A stretch of DNA of 5,644 bases from Actinomycetes bacterium (lineage in GTDB: Bacteria > Actinomycetota > Acidimicrobiia > Acidimicrobiales > RAAP-2), in the NCBI GenBank assembly GCA_021849435.1, contig JAJZSX010000181.1, forward strand, positions 1 through 5,644, written 5' to 3'. Each line of letters opens with the position of its first letter. Positions within the stretch are counted from its first letter, which is position 1. A program made the translations under genes and the position numbers. Positions 1 to 4,752 of this stretch are shown here, in pieces. The notes under the pieces were generated by a model. It saw only the letters and a list, made by a program, of their open reading frames with translations, was not told the origin of the DNA and searched no databases.

Positions 1-534
1 CATCAATTTGGGCTCCATGGCCAGCGCCCGCGCGATGGCAACCCGTTGCTGCTGGCCACCCGAGAGCTGGCTTGGGTAATTCTTCTCCTTGGCCACGAGG
101 CCGACGCGCGCGAGGAGTTCGCGCGCCCGCACCACCGCGGCGTCGTTAGCGACGCCGCGGACTTTCACCTGACCGATCGTGACGTTGTCGAGCACCGTGA
201 GGTGCTGGAAGAGGTTGAAGCGCTGGAACACCATGCCGATGCGCGAACGTTCGGCGCAGATCTGCTTGTCGTTGCGCTCATAAAGCTTGCCGTCGCGCGC
301 CTCGTAGCCCACCAGATGTCCGTCGACGCGCAATTCGCCGGCGTCGTGTTTCTCCAGGTGATTGATGCAGCGCAACAGCGTGCTCTTGCCCGAGCCCGAG
401 GGGCCAATGAGGCACGTCACCTCGCCACGGGCCACGGACAGATCGACCCCCCGCAGCACCTCGACGGCGCCGTAGGACTTGTGCACACCGTGCGCCTCAA
501 CCATCGGCGTCGTCGCGACCATCGGCGTCGTCAC
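1..534 (-). CDS. Polar amino-acid ABC transporter ATP-binding protein (GlnQ/HisP type), C-terminus cut by window edge
   Basis: ATPase subunit that hydrolyses ATP on the cytoplasmic face to drive amino-acid import through the adjacent permease. Visible over 178 codons: Walker A GPSGSGKST (residues 44-52), Q-loop Q104 in VFQRFNLF, and ABC signature LSGGQQQ (157-163) followed by RVAIARALA. Walker B, the D-loop and the switch His lie beyond the left edge. The insert near residues 73-98 (GHLVGYEARDGKLYE...) between Walker A and the Q-loop is, from family knowledge, usual in actinobacterial amino-acid ATPases. I chose GTG at 534 because GAGGG sits 7 bases upstream and the GTG overlaps the permease stop as GTGA, which favours coupled translation. 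In-frame ATGs at 522 and 504 are alternatives; the core fold begins only after 504. The first 12 residues contain a doubled TTPMV segment from an 18-bp tandem repeat. The family call is near certain; the substrate is unknown. Confidence 0.95.
   Translation of the reverse strand, partial: MTTPMVATTPMVEAHGVHKSYGAVEVLRGVDLSVARGEVTCLIGPSGSGKSTLLRCINHLEKHDAGELRVDGHLVGYEARDGKLYERNDKQICAERSRIGMVFQRFNLFQHLTVLDNVTIGQVKVRGVANDAAVVRARELLARVGLVAKEKNYPSQLSGGQQQRVAIARALAMEPKLM
106..160. repeat. Two adjacent intragenic hairpins in the ATPase gene
   Basis: The larger has perfect 11-bp arms at 135-145 and 150-160 around TTAG. The smaller has 8-bp arms at 106-113 and 119-126 with a 5-base loop. Both lie in coding sequence between the Q-loop and the signature motif. 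The smaller one is built of alternating GC and could be chance in this composition. Confidence 0.8.
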
Positions 535-535
535 G
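500..535. repeat. 18-bp tandem duplication at the permease/ATPase junction
   Basis: Two copies, 500-517 and 518-535, are identical except at one position (G515 versus A533). The unit is in frame with the ATPase and produces a doubled TTPMV segment at its N-terminus. The single difference falls in the permease TGA stop. Confidence 0.9.
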
Positions 536-1538
536 ACGACGCCCTCGCGGTGGATCGGCCCGAGGTGAATTTCGCCGCGATGCCGCGTACGTCATTACGC
601 AGCCGCTGGATGGGCGTAGGCGGTGGAGTGCGCAGCGCCCCCTTGGCGTAGTGGCGCTCCACGTAGAACTGCCCGGTGGAAAGAACCGTCGTGACGATGA
701 GGTACCACAGGCTCGCCACGATCAGAAGAGGCATGATCTCGTAGTTGGCAGAATAGATGTTGGTGGCCGCCCCCAGCAGTTCGACCAGGCTCACCGCAAT
801 GGCCAGCGAGGTGGTCTTGAGCATCGAGATGATCTCGTTGCCCGTCGGCGGAATGATCACGCGCATCGCCTGAGGCAGGATCACCAAGCGCAGCGTCTGA
901 GAGCGTGTCATGCCGATTGACGTGGCGGCCTCGATCTGCCCCTCGTCGACCGATATCAGCCCCGATCGGGCGATCTCAGACATGTAGGCCGCCTCGTTGA
1001 GACCCAGACCGACGACCGCCGTGTTGAAAGGCGTGAAGAACGCCACCAGGTTGATGTGCGCGAAGGTGACGTTGAGAAAGGGCAGCCCGAAGGTCACCGT
1101 CTGGTAGAGCGCGGCGATGTTGAACCAGAAGAGAAGCTGCACATACACCGGGGTTCCGCGAAAGAACCAGGTGTACACCCACGCAGTCGCCGACACCAGG
1201 CGATTGTGTGACAGACGCATGATGGCGATCAGGAGCCCCAGTGAGATGCCGATCGCCATGGCGATCGCGGTCAGCTCCAGCGTGACAAGCAGACCGCTCA
1301 GGATCTCTCGCGAGGTGAAGTAGTGGAACACCACGTTCCAGCCGAAGCGCCAGTTGGTCACCGGGTGGCAGTGGCGCGCACCGGCTGAAGTATGACACGA
1401 CACCTGCCCCGTCGAGACCTTAGAGAACAGGGTGTGGACCAACATCGCCAAGGCGACTGCGACGACGAATCCCGCGACGTAGCGTCCGACGTGACGAACG
1501 GGGACGACCTCGACCGCGTCGTCCCCGTTCGTCATCAT
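531..1538 (-). CDS. Polar amino-acid ABC transporter permease (HisM/GlnP family)
   Basis: Membrane channel subunit of the importer, 335 aa. Predicted membrane segments lie near residues 19-38, 79-107, 114-146, 160-182, 243-262 and 268-288. The cytoplasmic coupling loop carries the EAA signature: EAA at 203-205, G209 and ILP at 220-222, preceded by NEAAYMSEIARSG (181-193). This is the HEQ/Arg-type 3TM permease pattern. With a single permease gene, a homodimer is inferred. Oddities are an N-terminal extra helix and an outward loop (40-78) with a CHx6HCH cluster (C48, H49, H56, C57, H58), plus a basic cytoplasmic tail after residue 296. Start: ATG 1538 or the adjacent ATG 1535; neither has a clear Shine-Dalgarno, and a perfect 17-bp hairpin covers the codons right after it. 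The gene follows the binding-protein stop by 24 bases and overlaps the ATPase start. Confidence 0.95.
   Translation of the reverse strand: MMTNGDDAVEVVPVRHVGRYVAGFVVAVALAMLVHTLFSKVSTGQVSCHTSAGARHCHPVTNWRFGWNVVFHYFTSREILSGLLVTLELTAIAMAIGISLGLLIAIMRLSHNRLVSATAWVYTWFFRGTPVYVQLLFWFNIAALYQTVTFGLPFLNVTFAHINLVAFFTPFNTAVVGLGLNEAAYMSEIARSGLISVDEGQIEAATSIGMTRSQTLRLVILPQAMRVIIPPTGNEIISMLKTTSLAIAVSLVELLGAATNIYSANYEIMPLLIVASLWYLIVTTVLSTGQFYVERHYAKGALRTPPPTPIQRLRNDVRGIAAKFTSGRSTARASS
542..546 (-). promoter_or_regulatory. Likely ribosome binding site of the ATPase, inside the permease 3' end
   Basis: GAGGG on the minus strand, 7 bases before GTG 534. It supports the overlapping GTG start over ATG 522 or ATG 504, whose upstream bases (repeats of GACGACGCCG) hold no Shine-Dalgarno-like purine run. 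Confidence 0.5.
1250..1267. repeat. 18-base perfect palindrome in the permease gene
   Basis: CGATCGCCATGGCGATCG reads the same on both strands. It encodes part of TAIAMAIG (residues 90-97), where the repeated Ala-Ile-Met codons partly explain the symmetry. Confidence 0.9.
1492..1534 (-). repeat. Perfect 17-bp inverted repeat over the first codons of the permease
   Basis: Arms at 1492-1508 and 1518-1534 are perfectly complementary, with a 9-base loop (1509-1517). In the mRNA the stem begins within the second ATG of the permease (1535-1533) and covers codons for TNGDD and VVPVR. No T-run follows, so it is not a classical terminator. It starts 28 bases after the binding-protein stop, where intercistronic stem-loops of binding-protein operons often sit. 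Confidence 0.95.
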
Positions 1539-1562
1539 GGCTGCCGTTCTACTACAACTGGC

Positions 1563-2441
1563 TTAGGAGGTGGCTCCGTTCAGGATCATCCTCGATGCCG
1601 GAATGGCACCAGCCTGTACGCCCCAGTGGGTGAGGATCGACTTGTAGGTACCATTCGCCTCGAGAACCTTGAGGGCCGCCCGCAGGGCAATCGCCAGGCC
1701 GTGTCCGCTGGGAGACTTGGCGGTCGCGATGCCGTAAGGCGCCACGTTCACCGCGTTGCCGACGAGCTTGAACTTGCCGTGGGACTGCGAGACGATGTAG
1801 CCAGCCACCTGGCTGTCGACGAAGCCGACCGCCGCCTGACCCGAGGAGACGGCCAGATTCGCCGCGGTCTGAGTGGCGAAGGTGCGGACCGTCACCTTCT
1901 TGTTCGCCGGGCAGGTCTTGGCCGTGGCTTGGGCGTCTGACTGCTCACTCGTGCCGGTCTCCACCGCAACGGTTAGCCCACAGAAGCTCTTGAGACCTTT
2001 GAAAGTGACCTTCGACTTCGAGCTCGCGTAGACGCCCTCGCCGGCCTGGAAGTAGTCAACGAAGTTGTTGGTCTTCTCACGGGCCTTGTTGTCAGTGAAC
2101 GACGAGTTTCCGATCTGGTAGCGACCCGACTTGATTCCCGCGAGAATGTTGTCGAAAGTGACGCTGTTCTCCTTGATCTTGATGCCCAATGTCGCCGCGA
2201 GGGCGTTCATCAGGTCGATGTCGAAGCCGACCATCTTGGTGCCCTGCATGAACTCGTCCGGCGGATACGTGGCGTCGGTCGCCACCTGCAGCGTTATGTG
2301 CTTGTACGCCGCCGGCACCAACTTCGCCGCGGCCGCGTTTACCTTGGTCGTGGCCGCTCCCGCCGTGAGGCTGGAGGCCAGGACGAGCGAGGCGATTCCG
2401 GCCACCGCGAGTGCCGCGCGTACGCGTGTGCTTCCCTGCAT
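1563..2441 (-). CDS. Amino-acid ABC transporter substrate-binding protein (SBP_bac_3 family)
   Basis: Secreted solute receptor that delivers an amino acid to the adjacent permease; 292 aa. A Sec-type signal peptide is visible (basic MQGSTRVR, hydrophobic stretch about 9-26, cleavage likely near TAGAA at 26-30). There is no lipobox Cys, so lipoprotein anchoring is not indicated. Family features: the lobe-1 opening TYPPDEF (58-64) and VGFDIDLMNALA (71-82), FTDNKAREKTNNF (115-127) with R121 in the position that binds the ligand carboxylate, ETGTSEQ (161-167), and VDSQVAGY (208-215) with D209 in the usual amino-group position. C154 and C177 could form a disulfide. The start at 2441 is chosen because AAGGGG lies 5 bases upstream and the signal peptide begins there; an upstream ATG at 2489 would place charged residues before it. 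Family certain; ligand not identifiable. Confidence 0.95.
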   Translation of the reverse strand: MQGSTRVRAALAVAGIASLVLASSLTAGAATTKVNAAAAKLVPAAYKHITLQVATDATYPPDEFMQGTKMVGFDIDLMNALAATLGIKIKENSVTFDNILAGIKSGRYQIGNSSFTDNKAREKTNNFVDYFQAGEGVYASSKSKVTFKGLKSFCGLTVAVETGTSEQSDAQATAKTCPANKKVTVRTFATQTAANLAVSSGQAAVGFVDSQVAGYIVSQSHGKFKLVGNAVNVAPYGIATAKSPSGHGLAIALRAALKVLEANGTYKSILTHWGVQAGAIPASRMILNGATS

Positions 2442-2446
2442 TGATT

Positions 2447-2452
2447 CCCCTT
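2447..2452 (-). promoter_or_regulatory. Ribosome binding site of the substrate-binding protein
   Basis: AAGGGG on the minus strand, 5 bases before ATG 2441. It fixes the start at the signal peptide rather than at the in-frame ATG at 2489. A small 5-bp hairpin (CGCCC/GGGCG with a 4-base loop, 2464-2477) lies just upstream in the leader. Confidence 0.7.
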
Positions 2453-2513
2453 GGATCTGTCGACGCCCTTGTGGGCGCGAGAAGTCCATTGTTATCAGAT
2501 TTTGGGAGAATCC

Positions 2514-3473
2514 TCAGGTCGGGGGCGGCAAAAACCCTGAGGAATGTGAGGCGACCACGCGCGCCAGGTGCTCGGCCAGGTCATCGACCACCGAGAGCGC
2601 CTCGGGGACGATCCCGCCCAGGCGCAAGAACCCGTGCAGCATGCCGTGCGCTTCGAGCAGCTCCACTCGCACGCCGAAGTGCTCGAGCAGGCCCGCGTAG
2701 GCCACCGCCTCGTCGCGTAGGGGGTCGCACTCGGCCACCACGATGATCGCAGGCGGCACGCCGGTGAGATCGCTCGCGAGCAGCGGCGAGACCCGTTCGT
2801 CGGTCACGTCGGTGAAATCACCCAGGTACTGTCCGTAGTCGTAACGCAAGTGGTCGACGTCGAGGAGGAATCCTGAACGATAGACGTGACCGGAGTCGGT
2901 GAGTAGCCCCGGTCCCAGCGTCGGATAGAGCAGGACTTGGGCGGCGACATCGACGTCGGCGCCGCGTAGCTGGTTGAGGGCCGCCGTGGCGAGCGTCGCC
3001 CCGGCCGAGTCGCCCATCACGATGAGCGACGCGTGAGCGCCGGCGAACTGGGCGCGATGGCTGGCTGCGTAGGCAATGGCGTCGCGCGCGTCGTCAAGCC
3101 CCGCCGGGAACGGGTGCTCGGGCGCCAGGCGGTAGGCCACGGAGAGATAGCGCATGTTCGTGTCCGCGGCGAGACGCCGGCAAAGTCCGTCGTGTGAATC
3201 CAGGTCACCGGCGACGAAGCTGCCGCCGTGGAAGTAGACGACCAGCGAACTCTCCTCGTCGACGTCGGGCACGTAGAGGCGAGCGGCCAGTTCGCGCCCG
3301 GGCAGCTTCAGGCGTACGTCGCTGACAACGGCCAAAGGCTCGGGGGTGGGCCAGAGGGACCCGGCCTGTTCGAGGTAGAGGCGACGGCGCTCAACGGGCG
3401 TGAGAGTGGACGGGTGCGGGCGCGGATGCTCCTTCGCCGCGAGAACGAACGGCTCCATTGAGGGATGAACCAC
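2514..3473 (-). CDS. Alpha/beta-hydrolase fold-3 esterase (hormone-sensitive-lipase family)
   Basis: Probable cytoplasmic carboxylesterase acting on short acyl esters; 319 aa, a usual length for the bacterial HSL (family IV) group. The oxyanion-hole motif appears as HGGSF (82-86) in place of the common HGGGF/W. The nucleophile elbow is GDSAG with S156, the catalytic acid is D250 in ECDPLRDE, and the catalytic His is H280 in HGMLHGF. YRLAPEHPFPA (114-124) is a family hallmark. No signal peptide is seen. The start is GTG at 3473, chosen because AGGAGG sits 5 bases upstream; ATG 3458 lacks this. A promoter-like pair (TTGGAA, 17 bases, TAACCT) lies just upstream. The stop is 72 bases before the binding-protein start on the same strand, so read-through into the importer is possible but no shared function is evident. 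The true substrate is unknown. Confidence 0.93.
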   Translation of the reverse strand: MVHPSMEPFVLAAKEHPRPHPSTLTPVERRRLYLEQAGSLWPTPEPLAVVSDVRLKLPGRELAARLYVPDVDEESSLVVYFHGGSFVAGDLDSHDGLCRRLAADTNMRYLSVAYRLAPEHPFPAGLDDARDAIAYAASHRAQFAGAHASLIVMGDSAGATLATAALNQLRGADVDVAAQVLLYPTLGPGLLTDSGHVYRSGFLLDVDHLRYDYGQYLGDFTDVTDERVSPLLASDLTGVPPAIIVVAECDPLRDEAVAYAGLLEHFGVRVELLEAHGMLHGFLRLGGIVPEALSVVDDLAEHLARVVASHSSGFLPPPT

Positions 3474-3478
3474 ACGGA

Positions 3479-3484
3479 CCTCCT
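3479..3484 (-). promoter_or_regulatory. Strong ribosome binding site of the esterase
   Basis: AGGAGG on the minus strand, 5 bases before GTG 3473. It decides the GTG start over the in-frame ATG at 3458, which has no such site. Confidence 0.8.
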
Positions 3485-3491
3485 GGCCACA

Positions 3492-3520
3492 AGGTTACGC
3501 AGGTCGCAGACCCTTTCCAA
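3492..3520 (-). promoter_or_regulatory. Probable sigma-70-type promoter of the esterase
   Basis: On the minus strand, a -35 box TTGGAA (3520-3515) and a -10 box TAACCT (3497-3492) are separated by exactly 17 bases. Initiation about 7 bases downstream would give a leader of roughly a dozen bases that includes the AGGAGG site. A 5-bp inverted repeat GTGAC/GTCAC (3524-3528 and 3538-3542, 9-base spacer) sits directly upstream of the -35 box, where an activator might bind; that part is speculative. Confidence 0.45.
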
Positions 3521-3558
3521 ACTGTGACAGCGTCAGAGTCACCATTTCACTCGGAGTC

Positions 3559-3605
3559 AAAAGGCCGAAGTCCCGGCTCCGTGGTGGGAACCGGGACTTC
3601 GGCCT
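3559..3605 (-). terminator. Rho-independent terminator of tRNA-Gly
   Basis: A perfect 15-bp inverted repeat (3562-3576 with 3591-3605, 14-base loop) is followed on the minus strand by TTTT (3562-3559; the first T doubles as the last paired base). The outermost paired base at 3605 is the final A of the encoded CCA, so the terminator abuts the mature tRNA end without a spacer. There is no T-run on the plus strand, so it acts in the minus direction only. It should insulate the esterase from the dut/tRNA unit. Confidence 0.85.
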
Positions 3606-3680
3606 GGAGCGGACGACCGGGCTCGAACCGGCGACCTCGACCTTGGCAAGGTCGCGCTCTACCAACTGAGCTACGTCCGC
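3605..3680 (-). tRNA. tRNA-Gly (anticodon GCC), CCA encoded
   Basis: A 76-base cloverleaf can be folded by eye. The acceptor stem is GCGGACG/CGTCCGC, the D stem GCTC/GAGC, and the anticodon stem CGACC/GGTCG with loop TTGCCAA (anticodon GCC). The variable loop is AGGTC. The T stem GCCGG/CCGGT closes on TTCGAGC, with one G-U pair. The discriminator base is U73, as expected for bacterial tRNA-Gly, and CCA is encoded at 3607-3605. It decodes GGC and GGU. It lies 38 bases downstream of the dut stop on the same strand and ends in a tight terminator. Confidence 0.97.
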
Positions 3681-3689
3681 GTCGCGACC

Positions 3690-3695
3690 AGTGTA
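3690..3695 (-). promoter_or_regulatory. Possible -10 box of tRNA-Gly
   Basis: TACACT (TAnnnT type) on the minus strand ends 9 bases before the mature tRNA 5' end, giving a very short 5' leader. No convincing -35 box is found 16-18 bases further upstream, so the tRNA may instead be read from the dut promoter. Confidence 0.35.
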
Positions 3696-3718
3696 GCCGA
3701 CCGCACTCGAAGGGACGA

Positions 3719-4153
3719 CTAGCGCCCCGAGCTGCCGAACCCGCCGTTGCCCCGACGGCTCTCGGGCAAGGCCGCAACAAGCCGGTAAGTTGCGGGCGCG
3801 AGCGCGAGGATCACCAACTGCGCGATGCGATCTCCCGGTGCCACGTCGTAGTCGAGCGAAGGGTCCAGGTTGACCAGGGCCACCTTCACCTCGCCTCGAT
3901 ATCCACTGTCGATCAGGCCCGGTGCGTTCGCGCAAGTAACGCCGTGACGCGCCGCGAGACCACTGCGCGGCAGCACAAAGCCGCCGTAGCCCTCGGGGAT
4001 TGCGATCGCCAGACCGGTCGCTACGAGGGCCCGTCCCCCGGCCGCGGCCAGGTGGGCCGTTTCGACCGCGACCAGGTCCCAACCCGCGTCACCCGGGTGG
4101 GCCGTGTCGGGCACCTGCGCGTCGGGGTGCAGGCGCGTCACGAGGATTTCCAT
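3719..4153 (-). CDS. dut: Deoxyuridine 5'-triphosphate nucleotidohydrolase (dUTPase)
   Basis: Hydrolyses dUTP to dUMP and pyrophosphate, keeping uracil out of DNA and supplying dUMP for thymidylate synthesis; cytoplasmic homotrimer in this family. At 144 aa it is the usual length, with all five motifs: I PGDAGWDL (20-27), II PRSGLA (62-67), III NAPGLIDSGYRGE (76-88) with catalytic D82 and the uracil-stacking Y85, IV GDRIAQLVI (107-115), V RGNGGFGSSG (134-143) with F139 on the flexible C-terminal arm. Motif I has W where Y is common, and motif V has SSG where STG is common; both are mild changes. Start ATG 4153 has no Shine-Dalgarno but a TAGGGT box 6 bases upstream, suggesting a leaderless message. 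It diverges from orn. The stop lies 38 bases before tRNA-Gly. Confidence 0.97.
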   Translation of the reverse strand: MEILVTRLHPDAQVPDTAHPGDAGWDLVAVETAHLAAAGGRALVATGLAIAIPEGYGGFVLPRSGLAARHGVTCANAPGLIDSGYRGEVKVALVNLDPSLDYDVAPGDRIAQLVILALAPATYRLVAALPESRRGNGGFGSSGR

Positions 4154-4159
4154 GGGCGC

Positions 4160-4165
4160 ACCCTA
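4160..4165 (-). promoter_or_regulatory. Candidate -10 box of leaderless dut promoter
   Basis: TAGGGT on the minus strand, exactly 6 bases before ATG 4153, which puts the expected transcription start on the A of the start codon. CTAGTG lies 17 bases further upstream and is not a good -35 match. The box sits inside a 6-bp inverted repeat (GCGCAC/GTGCGC, 4156-4161 and 4166-4171) that could serve as an operator. Confidence 0.5.
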
Positions 4166-4185
4166 GTGCGCGCCACGAGGATCAC

Positions 4186-4191
4186 TAGTGT
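4186..4191 (+). promoter_or_regulatory. Candidate -10 box of leaderless orn promoter
   Basis: TAGTGT, exactly 6 bases before ATG 4198, with no Shine-Dalgarno between box and start codon. As at dut, the upstream hexamer at 17-base spacing is CTAGTG (4163-4168). The two -10 boxes face away from each other, so polymerases at the two promoters would compete for the same 44 bases. Confidence 0.5.
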
Positions 4192-4197
4192 CGAAGC

Positions 4198-4752
4198 ATG
4201 CTCGCCTGGATGGACCTCGAGATGACTGGCCTCGAACCCGAACGCCACGTCATCGTCGAGATCGCCACTCTCATCACCGATGACCACCTCAACGTGATCG
4301 CCGAAGGTCCTGACCTCGTCATTCACGCTTCCGAGGAGCAGCTGTCCCAGATGGGCGAGTTCGTCACCGAGATGCACACGTCATCGGGCCTGCTCGCTGC
4401 GATCCGCGCCTCGACGGTTACTTCCGCCGAGGCCGAAGGGCAGACTCTGGCGTTCCTGCGCGAGTACATCAGTGATGAGCGTAGCGTGCCACTGTGCGGC
4501 AACTCCATCGGCACCGACCGGCGCTTCTTGCAGGAGTACATGCCCAACCTCGAGTCCTTCTTCCACTACCGCAATGTCGACGTCTCGACGATCAAGGAGT
4601 TGGCCAAGAGATGGCAGCCCGAGGTGGTCGCCTCGCGTCCGGAAAAGGCGTCGAGCCACCGCGCGCTCGACGACATCCGCGAGTCCCTGGCCGAGTTGAT
4701 CCACTATCGCGAGACACTCTTCAGCCTTCGAGCGACGCCACCGGCTCCGTGA
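4198..4752 (+). CDS. orn: Oligoribonuclease (DEDDh 3'-5' exoribonuclease)
   Basis: Degrades 2-5-nt RNA fragments, including pGpG from cyclic-di-GMP turnover, to mononucleotides in the cytoplasm. At 184 aa it has the family's usual length. The DEDDh residues are all visible: D6 and E8 in MDLEMTGL, D107 in GNSIGTDRRFL, and H154 with D159 in HRALDDIRESLAEL. QMGEF...MHTSSGL (51-65) matches the conserved stretch after the first motif. The start at ATG 4198 leaves only four residues before MDLEMTGL, as usual, and is supported by a -10-like box 6 bases upstream. The TGA stop overlaps the GTG start of the acyl-CoA synthetase by GTGA, so the two are probably co-transcribed. A conserved metabolic link between them is not evident. 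Confidence 0.97.
   Translation: MLAWMDLEMTGLEPERHVIVEIATLITDDHLNVIAEGPDLVIHASEEQLSQMGEFVTEMHTSSGLLAAIRASTVTSAEAEGQTLAFLREYISDERSVPLCGNSIGTDRRFLQEYMPNLESFFHYRNVDVSTIKELAKRWQPEVVASRPEKASSHRALDDIRESLAELIHYRETLFSLRATPPAP

Noticed and set aside
46..651. Long plus-strand open frame of 201 codons opposite the ATPase and permease
   Set aside because: It is antisense to the ATPase with its Walker A and ABC signature, shows no recognisable domain and has the His/Arg/Asp-rich composition of a GC-rich shadow frame.
1261..1268. GCGATCGC as a HIP1 element pointing to a cyanobacterium
   Set aside because: It occurs once within a palindrome in a GC-rich coding region, and the overall GC content and gene set do not suggest a cyanobacterium.
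2442..2513. Promoter for the binding-protein operon in the AT-richer patch CTGATAACAATGG on the minus strand
   Set aside because: TAACAA lacks the final T of a TAnnnT box and no -35 match lies 16-18 bases upstream (TTGCCG is 29 or more bases away). A promoter may exist here but the sequence does not show one clearly.
2511..2543. Terminator after the esterase, from the 8-bp inverted repeat TCCTCAGG/CCTGAGGA with a 17-base loop
   Set aside because: The stem overlaps the stop codon, the loop is long and no T-run follows on the minus strand, so a transcription terminator is not supported.
3523..3542. CRP-like site TGTGA...TCAC upstream of the esterase promoter
   Set aside because: The spacing between half-sites is 11 bases rather than 6 and only one half matches well; kept only as a possible short inverted repeat.
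3605..3680. tRNA-Gly as an integration site for a mobile element
   Set aside because: No integrase, no repeat of the tRNA 3' end elsewhere in the window, and the flanking genes are housekeeping or ordinary metabolic genes.
3458..4225. Plus-strand open frame of 255 codons crossing the tRNA and dut
   Set aside because: It runs through a tRNA gene and a terminator and is antisense to dut, whose five motifs are intact.
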